From: Campylobacter concisus
GTDB taxonomy: Bacteria > Campylobacterota > Campylobacteria > Campylobacterales > Campylobacteraceae
NCBI RefSeq assembly: GCF_003048375.1
Contig: NZ_CP021642.1
Coordinates: 620,001-684,000 of the forward strand
Length of the DNA stretch: 64,000 nt
Direction of reading: 5' to 3'
Made by a program: the position numbers and the translations under genes. The notes beneath the pieces are model-generated. The model was not told the origin of the DNA and ran no database searches. It saw nothing but the letters and a program-made list of their open reading frames with translations. Of the stretch, positions 17,827 through 28,152 are shown piece by piece (positions within the stretch are counted from its first letter, which is position 1; each line of letters starts with the position of its first letter).

Positions 17827-19617
17827 ATGAAAAACATTAGAAACTTTAGCATCATCGCTCATATCGACCACGGCAAAAGCACGCTTGCTGACCGTCTCAT
17901 TCAGGAGTGTGGCGCTGTTAGCGACCGTGAGATGAGCTCGCAGATCATGGACACGATGGATATAGAAAAAGAGCGTGGCATCACGATCAAAGCCCAGTCT
18001 GTCCGCCTAAACTACGCCCTAAATGGGCAAAATTTTGTTCTAAATTTGATAGACACCCCAGGACACGTTGATTTTAGCTACGAGGTGAGCCGCTCTTTGG
18101 CTAGTTGCGAGGGCGCGCTACTTGTCGTGGATGCTTCTCAGGGCGTGGAGGCGCAAACCATCGCAAACGTCTATATCGCACTTGAAAACAACCTAGAGAT
18201 CATCCCAGTCATCAACAAGATCGATCTGCCGGCGGCTGACCCTGCTAGGGTAAAAGACGAGATCGAGCACATCATCGGACTTGACTGTTCAGGGGCTATC
18301 GAAGTGAGCGCAAAAACAGGCGTTGGCATAAAAGAGCTGCTTGAAGCGATCATCACGAGGATCCCTGCACCAAATGGCGATGTTAGCAAGCCTACAAAGG
18401 CGCTCATTTACGATAGCTGGTTTGACAACTATCTTGGAGCGCTTGCTCTTGTGCGCGTTTATGATGGTGAAATTTCAAAAAATGACGAAATTTTGGTCAT
18501 GGGCACGGGCAAAAAACATATCGTGCTAGACCTCATGTATCCAAATCCGATCGCACCGATCAAGACTAAAACGCTTAGCGCTGGCGAGGTTGGCATCGTG
18601 GTTTTGGGACTTAAAAACGTTAGCGATGTGCAAGTTGGAGATACGATAACGCAGTCAAGAAATCCCCTAAAAGAGCCAGTTGGCGGCTTTGAGAGGGCTA
18701 AGCCATTTGTATTTGCTGGACTTTATCCTATTGAAACTGATAAATTTGAAGATCTGCGTGACGCGCTGGATAAGCTAAAGCTAAACGACAGCTCCATTAG
18801 CTACGAGCCAGAGACCTCAGTCGCACTTGGATTTGGCTTTAGGGTTGGCTTTTTAGGTCTTCTTCACATGGAGGTCGTCAAAGAGAGGCTGGAGCGTGAA
18901 TTTGACCTTGATCTCATCGCCACAGCACCGACTGTGACTTATGAAGTCATCCAAACTGACGGGGTAAATTTAAAAATTCAAAACCCAAGCCAGCTACCAC
19001 CAGTCAATAAAATAGACTCAATCCTTGAGCCATACGTGAAGGCGACTATAATCACTCCAAGCGAGTTTTTGGGCAACATTATCACGCTTTTAAACAACCG
19101 CCGTGGCATACAAACAAAAATGGACTACATCACGACTGACCGCGTTTTACTAGAGTATGACATACCGATGAATGAGATCGTGATGGACTTTTATGACAAG
19201 CTAAAGTCAAGCACCAAAGGCTACGCGAGCTTTGATTATGAACCAAGCGACTACCGCGTGGGCGATCTAGTAAAGCTTGATGTAAAAGTGGCCGGCGAGA
19301 CGGTCGATGCGCTCTCTATCATCGTGCCTGAGAGCAAGGCGCAGACTAAGGGCAGGGACTTCGTAAAGGCGATGAAAGAGATCGTGCCACGTCAGCTCTT
19401 TGAGGTGGCGATACAAGCTAGCATCGGCAACAAAATAATCGCTCGTGAAACCGTAAAATCAATGGGCAAAAACGTCACAGCTAAGTGCTACGGCGGCGAC
19501 ATCACTCGTAAGAGAAAGTTGCTTGAAAAGCAAAAAGAGGGTAAGAAGAGGATGAAGGCGATTGGTAAGGTGAATTTGCCGCAGGAGGCGTTTTTGTCCG
19601 TTCTAAAAATAGACTAA
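17827..19617 (+). CDS. lepA: elongation factor 4 (LepA), ribosomal back-translocase GTPase
   Basis: LepA is a translational GTPase that acts on stalled or maturing ribosomes. It shows G1 [15 protein letters not shown] (residues 9-23), the RGITI switch I, G3 [12 protein letters not shown]4 NKIDL and the LepA-specific C-terminal domain ending [17 protein letters not shown]. The 596-residue length is standard. It is monocistronic, divergent from the restriction system across a 136-bp gap. Confidence 0.97.
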   Translation: MKNIRNFSIIAHIDHGKSTLADRLIQECGAVSDREMSSQIMDTMDIEKERGITIKAQSVRLNYALNGQNFVLNLIDTPGHVDFSYEVSRSLASCEGALLVVDASQGVEAQTIANVYIALENNLEIIPVINKIDLPAADPARVKDEIEHIIGLDCSGAIEVSAKTGVGIKELLEAIITRIPAPNGDVSKPTKALIYDSWFDNYLGALALVRVYDGEISKNDEILVMGTGKKHIVLDLMYPNPIAPIKTKTLSAGEVGIVVLGLKNVSDVQVGDTITQSRNPLKEPVGGFERAKPFVFAGLYPIETDKFEDLRDALDKLKLNDSSISYEPETSVALGFGFRVGFLGLLHMEVVKERLEREFDLDLIATAPTVTYEVIQTDGVNLKIQNPSQLPPVNKIDSILEPYVKATIITPSEFLGNIITLLNNRRGIQTKMDYITTDRVLLEYDIPMNEIVMDFYDKLKSSTKGYASFDYEPSDYRVGDLVKLDVKVAGETVDALSIIVPESKAQTKGRDFVKAMKEIVPRQLFEVAIQASIGNKIIARETVKSMGKNVTAKCYGGDITRKRKLLEKQKEGKKRMKAIGKVNLPQEAFLSVLKID

Positions 19618-19805
19618 TGCGTTGTCTCGCTTTGTCATACTTCGTTGTGTCTAAAATTTACTCGGTCATTACCTGCCATGGTAACTCCAGTCGTAAATTT
19701 TTACCCACGCCTCGTTTGATTTTACGATACGGCCGTATTTGGGAGCTTGTTTTGTGGATAGGTTTTGATTAAAATTTAAGTGCTAAATTTACAAAAAGGA
19801 GTGCT

Positions 19806-20036
19806 ATGCCGTTTGTGAAAATTTGCGTGACAAAAGAGGGTGATAGCCCAAGTGTAGAGCAAAAAGAGAAGATGATAAGCGGAGTTACAAAGCTAATAAG
19901 CGAAATTTTAGGTAGAAGCGCTCAAAATACCGTTGTCATTATTGATGAGATTGATACGAACAACTACGGCATCGCAGGCGAGAGCGTGAAAAATCTCCGC
20001 AAAAAACAAAAAGAGCAAAAGGAAGTGAAATGCTAA
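19806..20036 (+). CDS. 4-oxalocrotonate tautomerase family protein (DmpI-like)
   Basis: This 76-residue tautomerase superfamily protein has Pro2, the catalytic general base exposed after Met removal (MPFVKICVTKEG). The rest follows the family pattern with EQKEKMISGVTKLISEIL and VVIIDEIDTNNYGIAGE. AAAAGGAG provides the ribosome site. Members isomerise conjugated enols; the substrate here is unknown. The stop overlaps the next gene's ATG by 7 bp. Confidence 0.88.
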   Translation: MPFVKICVTKEGDSPSVEQKEKMISGVTKLISEILGRSAQNTVVIIDEIDTNNYGIAGESVKNLRKKQKEQKEVKC

Positions 20037-20752
20037 GAGCGACATTATTAGCAGTTTTTGCAGCCGTCTTTCTAACTGGCTGCGTAGCAAAAGCTAGCCT
20101 TTGTCTATCGTGCGAGGGCATAGACGGCGTGCAAAGTGCAAGTATAAGTAGCGAAGATAAGACCTATTTTGAAGAGGTTATGAGGATCCCAGCTGACTGC
20201 AGCGCTTGCAGGGGCAGGGGCGATGGTGTCTTTATAAATGGCGTCAAGTATAGAAGCGACGTGGCGATAAACTGCTGCTTAGAAAAAAATATGATCGACA
20301 TAAATGTTGGGCTAAAGAAGGTCTATTTTCATAGGATCGTGGATGCTAGAAGCAGCGCAAGGTCTATTTACTATACAAGAGAAGATGGTAGTGGCGTAGT
20401 CTTTAACTCAAATCCACGCCTTGAAGTGCTCTTTTATATGTTTTTAAAACGTGAGCTAAATTCGCGTGGCATCGTTGTCGTGGATACGCAAACATCGCCT
20501 TATACATATAGGCTTGATTTTAGATTTGACGAGCTTAGGGGCACTTACTCTAGAAGCTCTGAAATTTTAAACGGACATCTATATGGTGAGCTTGTGCTTT
20601 CAGATATAAATTTCAAAAAACGAATTCCTATCTCTACTAGACACCATGTGGAGGAGCTTGAGGCGTCAAAAAGCGGTCAGTTTGACTTCTTTATCGCGCT
20701 TTTAGTCAAGCAAGCCGCCATAAAAGTGGCTGATGAGATCACTAAACTTTGA
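20030..20752 (+). CDS. hypothetical lipoprotein
   Basis: This 240-residue predicted lipoprotein has signal peptide and lipobox FLTGC, cleaved before Cys18. The mature part contains several Cys (LCLSCEG, DCSACRGRG, INCCLEK) and a C-terminal region (about 110-240) with DFRFDELRGTYS and VKQAAIKVADEITKL. That layout is reminiscent of lipoproteins that also occur beside YajG-type proteins. I do not recognise the family. It overlaps the tautomerase gene and is followed after 10 bp by the YajG-like gene, so the two lipoproteins are probably co-produced. Confidence 0.75.
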   Translation: MLRATLLAVFAAVFLTGCVAKASLCLSCEGIDGVQSASISSEDKTYFEEVMRIPADCSACRGRGDGVFINGVKYRSDVAINCCLEKNMIDINVGLKKVYFHRIVDARSSARSIYYTREDGSGVVFNSNPRLEVLFYMFLKRELNSRGIVVVDTQTSPYTYRLDFRFDELRGTYSRSSEILNGHLYGELVLSDINFKKRIPISTRHHVEELEASKSGQFDFFIALLVKQAAIKVADEITKL

Positions 20753-20762
20753 AAGGAAAAAT

Positions 20763-21320
20763 ATGAGTAAATTTAAATTTCTAGCTATCTTTGGACTTTT
20801 TGTCCTATTTTTGAGCGGTTGCGCGCCTACTCAGACAGTAGTTGCCTTCGATCCTTACAAAACTGCTGCAAGTCAGCAAGCTAACGGCCTTGAAGTCTAT
20901 ATAAGCGCGGTGCATGATAGTCGCAAAAACAAAAGCACTATTGCAACTATAACCGATGGCAGAGGCACTGTAAAAGAGTATGTTGTGCTTCAAAACGATC
21001 TTGCGACTTACTTTAGCGACTCCCTTAAAAGAGAACTTGCGGCACGTGGCGCAAATGTAAATGGCATGGGTGGCGTTGTGGTTGAAGTTTTCATAAACGA
21101 ATTTGAAGCAAATATGAGCGGATATGGCAGCGACAACACAAAGGGCAAGATAAAGATCACTCTTAAAATCCAAAAAGGCGATCAAAGCATCATCAAAAAT
21201 ATCTCAAACAACCAAACCAAATTTGAGCTAGTTCGCACTGGCGGAGCATTTAAGCCATTCTTAACAGACATCATCAACGACGCCGTTAAACGCTCTGCGA
21301 TCGCTATCTTAAATAGCTGA
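20763..21320 (+). CDS. YajG-like lipoprotein
   Basis: This 185-residue lipoprotein has lipobox FLSGC. The pattern of the mature chain fits the YajG family: repeated short beta elements with VVEVFINEFEANMSGYGSD and LKIQKGDQSIIKNISN. Start 20763 is chosen because GAAAGGA lies 5-6 bp upstream and it yields a normal signal peptide; the in-frame Met at 20733 would prepend ten charged residues. The function in the outer membrane is unknown. The stop overlaps the comF ATG by one base. Confidence 0.8.
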   Translation: MSKFKFLAIFGLFVLFLSGCAPTQTVVAFDPYKTAASQQANGLEVYISAVHDSRKNKSTIATITDGRGTVKEYVVLQNDLATYFSDSLKRELAARGANVNGMGGVVVEVFINEFEANMSGYGSDNTKGKIKITLKIQKGDQSIIKNISNNQTKFELVRTGGAFKPFLTDIINDAVKRSAIAILNS

Positions 21321-21889
21321 TGTTTTGTGCGTTTTGCAAGAGCTTTACGCTAAAGACATTTTGTAAAACCTGCTCGCAAATTTTAAGCGAGCCAAGCCCT
21401 TTGGTAAGAGAGCTAGAGGGCTTTAAAATTTACAGCTTCTATGGCTACTCTGAGATCAAAGAGCTCATCCACTCAAAGCACCAAATGCACGGACTTTTTA
21501 TCTATAAAAATTTAGCCAAATTTGCATTTAAGAAATTTGCTAAAAGCTTTAGCTTCCCAGAGCAAATTTACGCCCTGCCGATAGATGATAGAGTGCATCA
21601 TGGCTACTCACACACGGCTATTTTGGCAAATGAACTTCGTGCTAAAAATCTTAAACCCATCTTTCACGCCCTGCATGCGACAAGCAGTGTCAGCTACAGC
21701 GGCAAGGATCTTAAATTTAGACAAAACAATCCAAGAAATTTTAAAATTTTAAAAAAGATCACGGCGCCAGTCATATTAGTCGATGACATCGTAACCACTG
21801 GCACAACGATACTAGAAGCTAGAGATACGCTTCAAAAAGTAGGCGTTGATGTGCTTTTTGCGCTTGTTTTAGCAGATGCTAGAAACTAA
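21320..21889 (+). CDS. ComF family phosphoribosyltransferase-like protein
   Basis: This 189-residue ComF-family protein is linked to DNA uptake in competent bacteria. A short N-terminal Zn-binding region (CAFC and CKTC) precedes a type I phosphoribosyltransferase domain, whose PRPP loop VILVDDIVTTGTTILEA is at about residues 153-169. The family helps process incoming single-stranded DNA, and Campylobacter is naturally competent. It is coupled to the preceding lipoprotein by a one-base overlap. Confidence 0.85.
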   Translation: MFCAFCKSFTLKTFCKTCSQILSEPSPLVRELEGFKIYSFYGYSEIKELIHSKHQMHGLFIYKNLAKFAFKKFAKSFSFPEQIYALPIDDRVHHGYSHTAILANELRAKNLKPIFHALHATSSVSYSGKDLKFRQNNPRNFKILKKITAPVILVDDIVTTGTTILEARDTLQKVGVDVLFALVLADARN

Positions 21890-21962
21890 AATTTATGTGA
21901 AATTTGACTTGAAATTTCACACCTAAATAATTGTAAATAGCTATTAACCATAAAAAATTTTT

Positions 21963-21970
21963 GCCGATAT
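21963..21970 (+). promoter_or_regulatory. sigma28-type -10 box of chemoreceptor 1
   Basis: GCCGATAT lies 34 bp upstream of the ATG at 22004. It matches the sigma28 -10 core used by FliA, with a weak TTAACC-like -35 region near 21944. The same octamer precedes the second chemoreceptor at 34490. Confidence 0.6.
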
Positions 21971-22003
21971 AAAGATAAAATTTTACACAAAGGGATTTTG
22001 TTT

Positions 22004-23983
22004 ATGAAAAAAGCAGCAAACAAGATAGCACTCATTATCGTAGTGCTTTTAGTTGTCTCTCTTGGAGTATTTTCGGCTATAAACTACACAAACACCAAAG
22101 AGAATATTTATGATCTAGCAAAGGACACTAAGACTTCATCCTCAAAAATTTTGCAGTTTTATATGAATGCATTTTTTGAAGATAAAATTGCATCTGTCGA
22201 TAGTTTTGCTAAATATCTCGAGTCACATCCAGAAATTTTAGACGATAAAGAGATTTTAGAAAAAGAACTTATGATTGGGGCACGTTCGACTGAATTTTCT
22301 GAATTTTATTTTGCTTTTGCAAACGATGGAGCAGTTTACGATGCTGTACTTGATGGCAAGGATCGTAAATTTGTGATTTTTGACAAAAGAAAAAACTATG
22401 ATGCTAGAGTTAAGGACTGGTATAAAGATACTGTCGCAAAAGATAATGTAGCATTTTCAGCTCCTTATGCTAGCTCTGCTAGTGGTCTTAATATCACTAT
22501 CACTAAAAAAGTTGTTGTAAATGGTAAAGTTGTCGGTGTTTTTGGTATAGACATCGGTATAGATAAACTTAATGAAGAGCTTGGTAAGATAAAACCAACT
22601 CCAAGTAGCGCGATAGCACTATTTGATCTAGAGCATAAAAAGATGATCCACTTTACTCACAAAGATCTTGTCCTTTCTGACTCTAGTGAAGCTATGAAGA
22701 TCATTGACGACTACTCAAACGAGTATAAGAAAAATGGAGATAAAACATTTACTTATAATCTCAGAGGCACAGAGAGGCTTCTTGCTTGCGAGCTTTACGA
22801 TCAAGCAAACTGGCTTGTTTGTTCTGCAAACTCATGGAGCGATTATGACGGAAGCCTTAGTAAAACACTTGTCTCACAAGTCATCTCTTCAGTTATATTT
22901 ATAGTAGTCATCGTAGTGCTTCTTATATTTATCGTTAGCAGATCGCTTAAGCCACTCTCAAAGATATCTGATTCGCTTATTTCGTTCTTTAAATTTCTAA
23001 ACTACGAGATCAAAGAGCCAGTTAAGTCAAATATCGTTTCTAAAGATGAATTTGGCGTTATGTCTTCTCTTATAAACGAAAACATCCAAAAGATCCAAAC
23101 AGCTAAAGAAAATGAAAATGCTTTCATCCAAAAAGCCAACACCTTTGTAAATGAGATAAAAGATGGCAACTATGAAGCAAGCTTAGAAGCTGATACTAAT
23201 AACCCAGCTCTAAATCAACTAAAAAGCACATTTAAAGATCTACAACTTGCTCTTAAAAGTGCAATATCAAGTAATGGTAAAGATGTACTTGATCTACTAA
23301 ACACTTATAAAAACCAAGACTTTACAAAAAGACTTGATGATGATGGTAAGATAGCAAGTGGTATAAACTCTCTAGGCATTGAAATATCTAAAATGCTAAA
23401 TGACAATCTAAACCAAGCTCAAGTACTTGAAGAAAAAGCTAAACTTCTAGCTAGCTCAGTATCAAAAGTAGCAAGCTCAGCAAACACTCAAGCAAATAGC
23501 TTACAAGAATCAGCAGCTGCAGTTGAGCAAATGTCTAGCTCAATGAATGCCATCTCTCAAAAGACAGCTGATGTTATAAGACAAAGTGATGAAATTAAAA
23601 ACATCATAACTATCATTAGAGATATAGCAGATCAAACTAACCTTCTAGCTCTTAATGCTGCAATTGAAGCAGCTAGAGCTGGAGAGCATGGCAGAGGATT
23701 TGCAGTTGTTGCTGATGAAGTAAGAAAGCTAGCTGAGAGAACTCAAAAATCACTTGGTGAGATAGAAGCAAATACAAATGTATTAGCTCAATCAATAAAT
23801 GAGATGAGTGAATCAATTAAAGAGCAAAGTGAAGGCATAAATATGATAAATCAATCAGTTGCTCAAATAGATAATCTAACAAAAGAAAATGTTGTAATTG
23901 CAAACCAAGCAAACGAAGTCACATCAGAAGTAGATGAGATGGCTAAAGCTATAGTTGAAGAGGTTAGGAAGAAGAGGTTTTAA
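22004..23983 (+). CDS. methyl-accepting chemotaxis protein, dCache-type sensor (receptor 1)
   Basis: This 659-residue transmembrane chemoreceptor has TM1 at about residues 7-27 and a periplasmic dCache-type sensor ([23 protein letters not shown]) to about 290. TM2 lies near 295-315, then HAMP and coiled-coil regions. The signalling hairpin tip is [20 protein letters not shown]. There is no C-terminal CheR/CheB-docking pentapeptide (it ends EEVRKKRF). I take the ATG at 22004; a TTG two codons earlier is too near the AAAGGGA ribosome site. The last 405 bp of signalling domain are nearly identical to receptor 2 beyond the nap operon. The ligand is unknown. Confidence 0.93.
   Translation: MKKAANKIALIIVVLLVVSLGVFSAINYTNTKENIYDLAKDTKTSSSKILQFYMNAFFEDKIASVDSFAKYLESHPEILDDKEILEKELMIGARSTEFSEFYFAFANDGAVYDAVLDGKDRKFVIFDKRKNYDARVKDWYKDTVAKDNVAFSAPYASSASGLNITITKKVVVNGKVVGVFGIDIGIDKLNEELGKIKPTPSSAIALFDLEHKKMIHFTHKDLVLSDSSEAMKIIDDYSNEYKKNGDKTFTYNLRGTERLLACELYDQANWLVCSANSWSDYDGSLSKTLVSQVISSVIFIVVIVVLLIFIVSRSLKPLSKISDSLISFFKFLNYEIKEPVKSNIVSKDEFGVMSSLINENIQKIQTAKENENAFIQKANTFVNEIKDGNYEASLEADTNNPALNQLKSTFKDLQLALKSAISSNGKDVLDLLNTYKNQDFTKRLDDDGKIASGINSLGIEISKMLNDNLNQAQVLEEKAKLLASSVSKVASSANTQANSLQESAAAVEQMSSSMNAISQKTADVIRQSDEIKNIITIIRDIADQTNLLALNAAIEAARAGEHGRGFAVVADEVRKLAERTQKSLGEIEANTNVLAQSINEMSESIKEQSEGINMINQSVAQIDNLTKENVVIANQANEVTSEVDEMAKAIVEEVRKKRF
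23498..23902 (+). repeat. inverted duplication arm 1 (chemoreceptor signalling domain)
   Basis: Read on the plus strand, this 405-bp segment is about 93% identical by eye to the reverse complement of 32588-32992, with exact runs over 60 bp (for example around 23756-23820). The protein is almost invariant. The arms flank the nap operon. Confidence 0.85.
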
Positions 23984-24044
23984 CTTCTTAATAAACAAGC
24001 TTAAATTTGTTTAATGCAAAACACTTCATTAATATTCATAAACT

Positions 24045-24068
24045 CCAACCTGGTTTAAGCTGGGTTGG
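24045..24068 (+). terminator. hairpin after chemoreceptor 1
   Basis: CCAACC and GGTTGG arms enclose TGGTTTAAGCTG, 62 bp after the stop, followed by GGTTTAAT. A sister hairpin with the same layout follows receptor 2 at 32455, so this is probably the shared terminator. Confidence 0.5.
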
Positions 24069-24143
24069 GGTTTAATAAAATATCTTTTAAATTTAACTCT
24101 TTAAATTCTGGACTTCAAATTTAATACTCAAGAACTATATACA

Positions 24144-24255
24144 AAATTTTAAAATTTCATGAGCGAGCATATCATGCTTCTAAATTTAGTGGCGAATAGT
24201 TATGAGCCCTAAATTTAGTAAGTTGCTAAGGCGAGTGAGTAAGATTTTAAAATTT
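24144..24255 (-). repeat. intergenic AT-palindrome module, type X1 (locus A, copy 1)
   Basis: This ~110-bp module begins and ends in the AAATTTTAAAATTT-type palindrome. Inside are GAGCGAGCATAT and two CTAAATTTAG palindromes. It is in reverse orientation relative to the copies at 32288 and 39598. Confidence 0.85.
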
Positions 24256-24316
24256 GCAAAATAGCAAATTTCTATTTTTGAAATCTAAACTTTAAATTTA
24301 TAAACTCTTTTATTCA

Positions 24317-24367
24317 AAAGGGAGACAAGGGGACTCGAGTTACGAGGCCGTCCCCTTATCTCCCTTT
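24317..24367 (-). repeat. 18-bp-stem hairpin, short loop (locus A)
   Basis: Arms AAAGGGAGACAAGGGGAC (24317-24334) and its near-perfect complement (24350-24367) enclose a 15-nt loop. There is one mismatch/wobble position at arm base 10. It is the reverse complement of the element at 32052. Confidence 0.85.
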
Positions 24368-24398
24368 TGATCCCTCAAACCCCTCGCACGTTCAAGGT

Positions 24399-24427
24399 GC
24401 ATGCAATGGTGCTGAAGCACTGCATGC
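24399..24427 (-). repeat. GCATGC-bounded hairpin (locus A)
   Basis: Two GCATGC hexamers flank the small stem GTGCT-GA-AGCAC. The same nested layout occurs at 31993, 39249 and 39724. A conserved CCCCTCGCACGTT word sits between it and the 18-bp hairpin. Confidence 0.75.
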
Positions 24428-24444
24428 GTTTCAAAAACTAGGAC

Positions 24445-24553
24445 AAATTTTAAAATTAGAGCTGGCATATCATGCTTCTAAATTTAGTGGAGAATATCTA
24501 TGAGCCCTAAATTTAGTAAGTTGTTAGGGCGAGCGAGTAAGATTTAAAATTTG
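24445..24553 (-). repeat. intergenic AT-palindrome module, type X1 (locus A, copy 2)
   Basis: This is a second X1 module, differing from the first by scattered substitutions (TTAGGGCGAGCGAG for CTAAGGCGAGTGAG), so it is not a recent duplication of it. Confidence 0.8.
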
Positions 24554-24587
24554 TCTTGCGATGTATGCAATTTATTGAAATTCCAGT

Positions 24588-24697
24588 AATTTTAAAATTT
24601 AATGAGCGAGTAATTTCGGCTCTGATTTTAGTGGCAAGCTTTGTTAGACCTAAAATCAGTAGTCAACTCTTGTGAGTGAATGAAAGTTTAAAATTTG
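24588..24697 (-). repeat. intergenic AT-palindrome module, type X2 (locus A)
   Basis: Inner arms CTGATTTTAG (24622-24631) and CTAAAATCAG (24650-24659) pair perfectly over 10 bp. The outer ends are AATTTTAAAATTT and TTTAAAATTTGC. It is in reverse orientation to the copies at 32140 and 39451. Confidence 0.8.
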
Positions 24698-24758
24698 CAA
24701 AATAGCAAATTTCTATTTTTGAAATCTCAACTTTAAATTTATAAATTTTTTTTATTCA

Positions 24759-24838
24759 AAAGGGAGACAAGGGGACTTGAATTATGGTCTGCTTGCAGTT
24801 ACGAGCTAGCGAAGCAAAGCCGTCCCTTTGTCCCTCTT
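24759..24838 (-). repeat. 18-bp-stem hairpin, long loop, one arm degraded (locus A)
   Basis: The left arm AAAGGGAGACAAGGGGAC is intact. The right arm (from 24822) has several changes and a lost base. The 45-nt loop contains the GCTTGCAGTT and GAAGCAAAG words found in the long loops of locus C. Confidence 0.7.
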
Positions 24839-24839
24839 C

Positions 24840-25369
24840 GTGAATTTGTAAATAAGATAAATTTACAAATTTTAAAACTTTATTCGCTCATAAATTTTAA
24901 AATTTACTAAAGTTTTTAACCGTATATTATTTGTTTTAAATATTAAATTTTCACTATAATTTTTTCTGTCATAAAACATATATAATTGTGACAAGTCTTG
25001 CTAAATATTAAAAATATCTTGGATATAAATTTTTTAACATCATATCTATTGCATTTTCGAGAAATTGATTAAATAAAAAATAAATTTAATCCATTTTATA
25101 TGTTACTTTTCTACACATTATTTAATAAAACTTTTAATATATTTTTTTAAGATTAATGAAAAATAAATCTATATAATAATTTATATTTTTGATTTTAAAT
25201 TTACGATTTTGTGCTCTTGGCAAGGCTCTTTTTATAACAAATCTTGGAAACAACTTGTAATTTTAAAATTTAAGATTTTGATAAAATAGCCGATGTAAAT
25301 CAGGCGTAAATTAAGCTTTACAAAGTTAATATTTATTTAACTTTGTTTTAAATCTTTGAAGGAGAAAAA
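24840..25369. other. AT-rich leader upstream of napA
   Basis: No gene is visible. The stretch is very AT-rich. It includes a perfect inverted repeat GATTAAAT-N9-ATTTAATC at 25067-25091, and a possible extended -10-like GATAAAAT near 25278, about 90 bp before the napA ATG. A GGAG ribosome site precedes napA. Confidence 0.5.
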
Positions 25370-28150
25370 ATGAATCGACGAGATTTCATCAAAAGTGCTG
25401 CAGCTAGTGCTGCTTGTGCTAGTGCCGGTATCGCTGTGCCAAGCTCGCTAAGTGCGGCAAACGAAGCTGAAAAAGGCTGGCGTTGGGATAAGGCTGCCTG
25501 TAGATTTTGTGGAACCGGATGTGGCATCATGGTTGCTACAAAAGAGGGCAAGATAGTAGCTGTAAAAGGCGATCCAGAAGCACCAGTAAACCGCGGTCTA
25601 AACTGTATCAAAGGCTACTTCAACGCTAAGATCATGTACGGCGAAGATAGGATCACTCATCCACTTTTACGTGTAAATGAAAAGGGCGAATTTGACAAAA
25701 AAGGTAAATTTAAGCAAGTAAGCTGGAAGCAAGCATTTGACGTGATGGAGGCTCAGTTTAGAAAGACTTATGATGAGCTTGGACCTCACGGCGTTGGCGT
25801 GCTTGGCTCTGGTCAATACACAATCCCAGAGGGCTACACAGCTGTTAAGCTTATGAAAGGTGGCTTTAGAAGCAACAGCATCGATCCAAACGCAAGACAC
25901 TGTATGGCAAGTGCGGTTCTTGGCTTTATGCAAGTTTTTGGTATTGATGAGCCATCAGGCTGCTTTGATGACATCGAGCTAACTGATACCATCATAGCTT
26001 GGGGCGCAAATATGGCTGAGATGCACCCGATCCTTTGGGCGCGCGTCAGTGATAGAAAGCTTAGCGATCCTGATAGAGTAAAGGTCGTAAATTTAAGTAC
26101 TTACTCAACTAGAACATCAAATTTAGCCGATATCGAGATCATTTTTGCTCCGTCATCTGACCTTGCTATCTGGAACTACATCGCTCGTGAGATAGTCTAT
26201 AACCACCCTGAGATGATCGATGAAGAATTTGTTAAAAAGCACTGCGTCTTCACGGCTGGCCCAGTTGATATCGGATATGGTCTTCGACCAGACATCCATC
26301 ACAAAAAATATGCCCCAAGCGAGCTAGATACCGCTGCGACTGAGAAGTCAAAGGTGCTAAGCGAGGCTGAGGGCGTTACACTTTCTTATCTTGGACTAAA
26401 AGCTGGTGATACGTTAGAAAACAAAAACGCTGCAAAGGCTGGCGATCACTGGCAAATAACATTTGAAGAGTTTAAAAAAGCTCTTGCGCCTTACACACTC
26501 GACTTTACAGCTAAGGTAGCAAAAGGCGATCCAAACGAAGATATCAATGAATTTAAGAAAAAACTAAAAGCACTTGCTGATCTTTACATCGAGAAAAACC
26601 GCAAAGTTGTAAGTTTCTGGACCATGGGCTTTAACCAACACCAACGCGGCACATGGGTAAATGAGCAAGCTTATATGGTGCATTTCTTGCTTGGCAAGCA
26701 AGCACTCCCAGGCTCAGGCGCCTTTTCTCTAACTGGCCAGCCAAGTGCGTGCGGAACAGCAAGAGAGGTTGGAACATTCGTTCACCGCTTGCCAGCTGAT
26801 ATGGTTGTCGGCAATCCAAAACACAGGGAGATCACTGAAAAACTTTGGAAACTACCTGCTGGCACGCTAAATGCCGTACCAGGCTCACACTATGTAAAAA
26901 TGATGCGTGATCTTGAAGACGGCAAGGTTAAATTTATCTGGGTTCAAGTAAATAACCCATGGCAAAACACTGCAAACGCAAACCACTGGATCAAAGCAGC
27001 CCGCGAAATGGACAATTTCATCGTCGTAAGCGACCCTTATCCAGGAATTTCTGCAAAAGTAGCTGACCTTATTTTACCAACTGCGATGATTTACGAAAAA
27101 TGGGGCGCATACGGCAACGCCGAGAGAAGGACACAGCACTGGAGACAGCAAGTGCTCCCTGTTGGCGAAGCGATGCCTGATATCTGGCAGATGCTTGAGT
27201 TTAGTAAGCGCTTTAAGCTAAAAGACGTTTGGGGCGAGAAAAAACTAAATGACAAAGTGACACTTCCAAGCGTGCTTGAAGCTGCAAAAGCTATGGGATA
27301 TAGCGAAGAAGATACGCTATTTGACGTGCTTTTTGCAAATGAAGATGCTAAGAAATTTAGCGCAAACGATCCGATCATGGAAAACTACGACAATACAGAA
27401 GTCTTTGGCGATAGCAGAAAAGTGATCGGCTCTGATGGTAAAGAATTTAAAGGATATGGATTTTTCATCCACAAATATCTCTGGGAGGAGTATAGAAAAT
27501 TTGGCGTTGGCCACGGTCACGACCTAGCTGACTTTGACACTTACCACAGAGTAAGAGGTCTTAGATGGCCAGTGGTTGATGGCAAAGAGACTCAGTGGAG
27601 ATTTAACACTAAATTTGACCCATACGCTAAAAAAGCTGCTCCAAATGATAAATTTGCATTCTATGGCAACAAAAACGCAGCTCTTCCAACAGGCGATCTA
27701 AAAGGCGTAAAAAATCAAGAGAAAACTCCTCTTGCAAACAAAGCAAAAATTTTCTTCCGCCCTTATATGGATCCATGCGAGATGCCAAGCAAAGATTATC
27801 CATTCTGGCTATGTACTGGCCGTGTCCTAGAGCACTGGCATACAGGCACGATGACTATGCGTGTTCCTGAGCTTTATAGAGCCGTCCCAGAGGCACTTTG
27901 CTACATGCACGAAGATGACGCTAAAAAACTTGGCGTGCTTCAAAATGAGATCGTTTGGGTCGAGTCACGCCGTGGCAAGGTAAAAGCTAGAGTAGATCTA
28001 AAAGGTAGAAATAAGCCGCCAGTAGGTCTTGTCTATGTGCCTTTCTTTGACGAAAACGTATTTATAAATAAAGTCTGCCTTGACGCTACTTGCCCGATCT
28101 CAAAAGAGACAGACTATAAAAAGTGCGCGGTTAAAATTTACAAGGCATAA
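25370..28150 (+). CDS. napA: periplasmic nitrate reductase catalytic subunit NapA
   Basis: NapA reduces nitrate to nitrite in the periplasm using bis-MGD molybdenum and one [4Fe-4S] cluster. The Tat signal [18 protein letters not shown], the cluster Cys in [10 protein letters not shown] plus a fourth Cys in GLNCIKGYF, and the Mo-ligand Cys in [15 protein letters not shown] are visible. The 926-residue length matches epsilonproteobacterial NapA, longer than that of E. coli (828). GAAGGAG precedes the ATG. It heads the napAGHBFLD operon, and napG begins 2 bp after its stop. Confidence 0.98.
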   Translation: MNRRDFIKSAAASAACASAGIAVPSSLSAANEAEKGWRWDKAACRFCGTGCGIMVATKEGKIVAVKGDPEAPVNRGLNCIKGYFNAKIMYGEDRITHPLLRVNEKGEFDKKGKFKQVSWKQAFDVMEAQFRKTYDELGPHGVGVLGSGQYTIPEGYTAVKLMKGGFRSNSIDPNARHCMASAVLGFMQVFGIDEPSGCFDDIELTDTIIAWGANMAEMHPILWARVSDRKLSDPDRVKVVNLSTYSTRTSNLADIEIIFAPSSDLAIWNYIAREIVYNHPEMIDEEFVKKHCVFTAGPVDIGYGLRPDIHHKKYAPSELDTAATEKSKVLSEAEGVTLSYLGLKAGDTLENKNAAKAGDHWQITFEEFKKALAPYTLDFTAKVAKGDPNEDINEFKKKLKALADLYIEKNRKVVSFWTMGFNQHQRGTWVNEQAYMVHFLLGKQALPGSGAFSLTGQPSACGTAREVGTFVHRLPADMVVGNPKHREITEKLWKLPAGTLNAVPGSHYVKMMRDLEDGKVKFIWVQVNNPWQNTANANHWIKAAREMDNFIVVSDPYPGISAKVADLILPTAMIYEKWGAYGNAERRTQHWRQQVLPVGEAMPDIWQMLEFSKRFKLKDVWGEKKLNDKVTLPSVLEAAKAMGYSEEDTLFDVLFANEDAKKFSANDPIMENYDNTEVFGDSRKVIGSDGKEFKGYGFFIHKYLWEEYRKFGVGHGHDLADFDTYHRVRGLRWPVVDGKETQWRFNTKFDPYAKKAAPNDKFAFYGNKNAALPTGDLKGVKNQEKTPLANKAKIFFRPYMDPCEMPSKDYPFWLCTGRVLEHWHTGTMTMRVPELYRAVPEALCYMHEDDAKKLGVLQNEIVWVESRRGKVKARVDLKGRNKPPVGLVYVPFFDENVFINKVCLDATCPISKETDYKKCAVKIYKA

Positions 28151-28152
28151 AA

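Noticed and set aside
19618-19805. Gene in the lepA-tautomerase gap (CTCGCTTTGTCATACTTCGT region)
   Set aside because: No frame with a start and ribosome site is visible; the CTC/CTT-rich part looks like non-coding repeated DNA, but no second copy is in the window.
24144-24840. CRISPR array from the repeated blocks near 24.1-24.8, 32.0-32.4 and 39.2-40.0 kb
   Set aside because: The units are of unequal type and length, contain internal palindromes and inverted partners, and lack equal spacers or cas genes.
24000-25369. Insertion sequence next to napA
   Set aside because: No transposase frame exists in the repeat-rich gap on either strand; only a non-coding mobile element remains possible.
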